From: Streptomyces qinzhouensis
GTDB taxonomy: Bacteria; Actinomycetota; Actinomycetes; Streptomycetales; Streptomycetaceae
NCBI RefSeq assembly: GCF_007856155.1
Contig: NZ_CP042266.1
Span: forward strand, 6,758,001-6,822,000
Length of the DNA: 64,000 nt
Reading direction: 5' to 3'
Position 1 is the first letter of the stretch; each line of letters opens with the position of its first letter. The notes beneath the pieces were generated by a model. The model saw nothing but the letters and a program-made list of their open reading frames with translations. It was not told where the DNA came from and did no database searches. This document shows, piece by piece, positions 62,063 to 64,000 of the stretch. The position numbers and the translations under genes were made by a program.

Positions 62063-64000
62063 TCAGGGGAACAGCCAGAGCCTGTCCACCCAGGCGATCT
62101 GGATGAAGCGCCCCTTCTCTGCGAGCCAGGGGTAGGGGGTGCGGAACCGCGTTAGGTTCTCCATCGATACCACCGGTGCGTTGAGTTGCCCCGCGACGTT
62201 GAGTACCGCATGCGAGGACGTCGAGGAAACGGCGATTACGTTCCCTTGGGCGATGGCCTGGTCCAGTAGGTCCCGTTCGTGGTGCTCGACCGCCTCGGAC
62301 ACATCCGTGCCGATGACCGTGACAATGCGCCGGTTAGGGAAGCGCTGTCCGATCACTGCGAGTGCGGAGGTGAGCAGCCTATAGCTTGGCGGTCGCCGTG
62401 ATGCAGGGGTGCGCCCTGCCGTCATGACTCCTCTGCCGTCGACGACGAGAGCCGCAGTAGCCGGCCTGGGTTCTTCCACCTGTGGTTCGGCGTCCGTCTG
62501 GGCCCCACCGGCCTTCCTCGCGTTGCTGTCGGAAGCAGGCTCTGTGATCCGTCGGAGCAGCCGTTCCAGCTCACGGTCGAGGCCCTGCTCGATGGGCGTT
62601 CCGTCGGGTCCGAAGCAGTCGAGTTCCTCGTTGAGGATCTCGCAGCCCCCGTGCCGCAGAACGGCTCGGATCTTGAGGATTCCATCGCGGTCGTACCGGT
62701 AGTCGACGTCGAAGAGATTGGCTGAGGGATCGGCCGCGGGCTGGGGTACGGGCAGTTCGATCCGTGCGAGCGGGAACGTGCGCTCGTCATCGGCGGCACG
62801 AGCGCTGTCGCCCTCGACGATTTCAAGGACGACTCTTGATGCACCGCGAACGGCGGGCATTGCACTGCGGCTGCCGCGTGCGGGCAGGGTGGAGTAGCGC
62901 GGGATCAACGTGGCGAATCCGCGACGGCCCCCAGCCTGGAAGGCGAGCCCCAGATCATGGCTGGCGGCCACCGAGATGGTGGTCCCCGGGACCAGGCCGT
63001 CGATCTCGGCTGCTGTGATCGCGGCTCCGCGGGCGACTGCCGTCATGGGGTTGCATAGACGCGCGTCGACGACATCCCGGACCAGTGCCGCCTCGACCTC
63101 GCGCCGGACCATCGGGATCTGCGAAGTTCCACCGATCATCAGCACGGCGTCGAGCGCGCCGGGGGAGAGCCCCACGTCGTTGAGGCACTCCTCCAACGGC
63201 ACTAGAGCTCGCCGTACAAGAGGTTCGACGGCCTGCTCGAACTCCTCGCAGTGGATGACCACCGCTCGGCCGCCGCCGGGCGGCTCGAACAGGACCTCCG
63301 TGGTCCCTGGCTGGGACAGTGCGATCTTGGTGAGCTCTACATGACGGCGCCAGCGAAAAGCTTCGGCGCGCGTGAGGTGCTCAGGCCTCGTACCGAGCTT
63401 GGGCAGCACGAGCCTCACCAGCGCCTCGTCGAATTCGAGTCCGCCGAGGGCCGTGATCCCTCGTGAGGCGATCTCGTCGAAAATGCCGTCGTAGTGCTCG
63501 AGAACCGTGATGTCGATGGTGCCGCCGCCCCAGTCGAAGACGAGGAAGCATCCTTCGCCGGGGTACTCGTGGGCGTAGCTGATGGCCGCCGCGGTGGGCT
63601 CGTTGATGAGCGCCTTCACCTTGATGCCGGCCAGGCGGGCCGCGGCCCGGGTGCGGTAGCGGGCCGCGCCGGTCGCATTGGCGGGGACAGTGACGACGGC
63701 CTCGTCCATCTCCCGAAGATTACGGCGGACCCCGGCCCGCATCTGGTCGAACAGGGAAGCCGCTACCGTCGTACTCCGATAGGGCTCGTCGCCCAGCCAG
63801 ACGTTGTGTTCTTCCGGCACTGACAGGCGCGCGCCCTCGTCTTCTTCGGAGGAGGCCCTCGGCCTGGAAGCGAGCATGCGCTTCACCGCGTCCTGTGGTG
63901 TATTCGTACTGCACTTCGCGGCCCATCCGAAGCACAGCGTTCGCTGCACGTCGCGAATAGAAACCACTGAGGGGAACAGCTCGTCGAAGCCAGGGCGGTT
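62063..64000 (-). CDS. Hsp70-family protein with a C-terminal NYN/Zc3h12a-like domain (5' end outside window)
   Basis: At least 645 residues; the gene enters from the right edge (NRPGFDELFPSVVSIRDVQRTLCFG). Hsp70 ATPase motifs are present: INEPTAAAISYA, FDWGGGTIDITVLE (phosphate-2), GITALGGLEFDEALV, VLMIGGTSQIPMVRREVEAAL (adenosine) and NPMTAVARGAAI. A short substrate-domain-like beta region follows (to about 480 from the visible start). The last 120 residues (AALVVDGRGVM, YRLLTSALAVIGQRFPNRRIVTVIGTDVS, LLDQAIAQGNVIAVSS, NAPVVSMENLTRFRTPYPWLAEKGRFIQIAWVDRLWLF) have the strand and loop order of NYN/Zc3h12a ribonucleases. Some acidic positions are changed (SSTSS, SME for SND), so activity is uncertain. 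Confidence 0.75.
   Translation of the reverse strand, partial: NRPGFDELFPSVVSIRDVQRTLCFGWAAKCSTNTPQDAVKRMLASRPRASSEEDEGARLSVPEEHNVWLGDEPYRSTTVAASLFDQMRAGVRRNLREMDEAVVTVPANATGAARYRTRAAARLAGIKVKALINEPTAAAISYAHEYPGEGCFLVFDWGGGTIDITVLEHYDGIFDEIASRGITALGGLEFDEALVRLVLPKLGTRPEHLTRAEAFRWRRHVELTKIALSQPGTTEVLFEPPGGGRAVVIHCEEFEQAVEPLVRRALVPLEECLNDVGLSPGALDAVLMIGGTSQIPMVRREVEAALVRDVVDARLCNPMTAVARGAAITAAEIDGLVPGTTISVAASHDLGLAFQAGGRRGFATLIPRYSTLPARGSRSAMPAVRGASRVVLEIVEGDSARAADDERTFPLARIELPVPQPAADPSANLFDVDYRYDRDGILKIRAVLRHGGCEILNEELDCFGPDGTPIEQGLDRELERLLRRITEPASDSNARKAGGAQTDAEPQVEEPRPATAALVVDGRGVMTAGRTPASRRPPSYRLLTSALAVIGQRFPNRRIVTVIGTDVSEAVEHHERDLLDQAIAQGNVIAVSSTSSHAVLNVAGQLNAPVVSMENLTRFRTPYPWLAEKGRFIQIAWVDRLWLFP

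Overview
This is a high-GC actinobacterial chromosome segment, almost certainly Streptomyces. The evidence is the GC-saturated third codon positions, GTG starts with AGGAGG-type ribosome sites, a complete conservon (cvnA-D), DUF317 and DnaB-N genes of the kind carried on Streptomyces integrative elements, and terpene biosynthesis genes.

Layout. (1) 1-8.3 kb looks like conserved chromosome: a TetR fragment, an amino-acid dehydrogenase, a metallo-beta-lactamase-fold hydrolase, the conservon with a GAF protein as its last gene, and a YjbR-type protein. (2) A tRNA-Pro(GGG) at 8.4 kb is followed by a decayed tyrosine integrase with an excisionase-like N-terminus, then a single 1707-residue gene that looks like a STAND-type P-loop NTPase of the anti-phage kind (10.2-15.3 kb). 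(3) 16.2-34 kb is a terpenoid locus. It has a polyprenyl diphosphate synthase, two class I terpene synthases, three P450s, a Rieske oxygenase, an SDR, a CocE/NonD-type hydrolase and an aldehyde dehydrogenase, plus TetR, AraC and XRE regulators. The first four biosynthetic genes are bracketed by a 128-bp imperfect direct repeat whose right copy carries the 3' end of an RNA uracil-methyltransferase gene. (4) 34.7-44.7 kb holds integrative-element remains: a NucS-like/DUF5655 protein, a DUF317 gene split in two by a 4.6-kb insertion carrying a large zinc metalloprotease and a truncated recombinase, a frameshifted DnaB-N gene, a C5 DNA methyltransferase, and a PAPS-reductase-like gene. (5) 45.3-57 kb is built from mobile elements: an intact IS30 element, a decayed IS5 element, an ISL3 element carrying a DUF4240 passenger gene, and a Tn554-like pair of tyrosine recombinases with small cargo genes. 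The Tn554-like unit sits inside an older recombinase gene whose two halves can still be matched. (6) 57-64 kb holds SMI1/KNR4 (SUKH) genes, several gene fragments (HNH nuclease, ArsO-like flavoprotein), and at the right edge an Hsp70 protein whose C-terminus looks like an NYN/Zc3h12a-type ribonuclease fold.

How the genes work together. In the terpenoid locus the prenyl synthase should supply the diphosphate to the two paralogous cyclases. Each cyclase lies next to one or two P450s, and the Rieske enzyme, SDR and ALDH could carry oxidation further. The right half of the window is largely insertions within insertions. The most likely places for something undescribed are the large NTPase next to the tRNA, the Hsp70-NYN fusion, the passenger genes inside the IS and recombinase elements, and the double-cyclase terpene locus. 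All family assignments come from reading the sequence; no database was searched.
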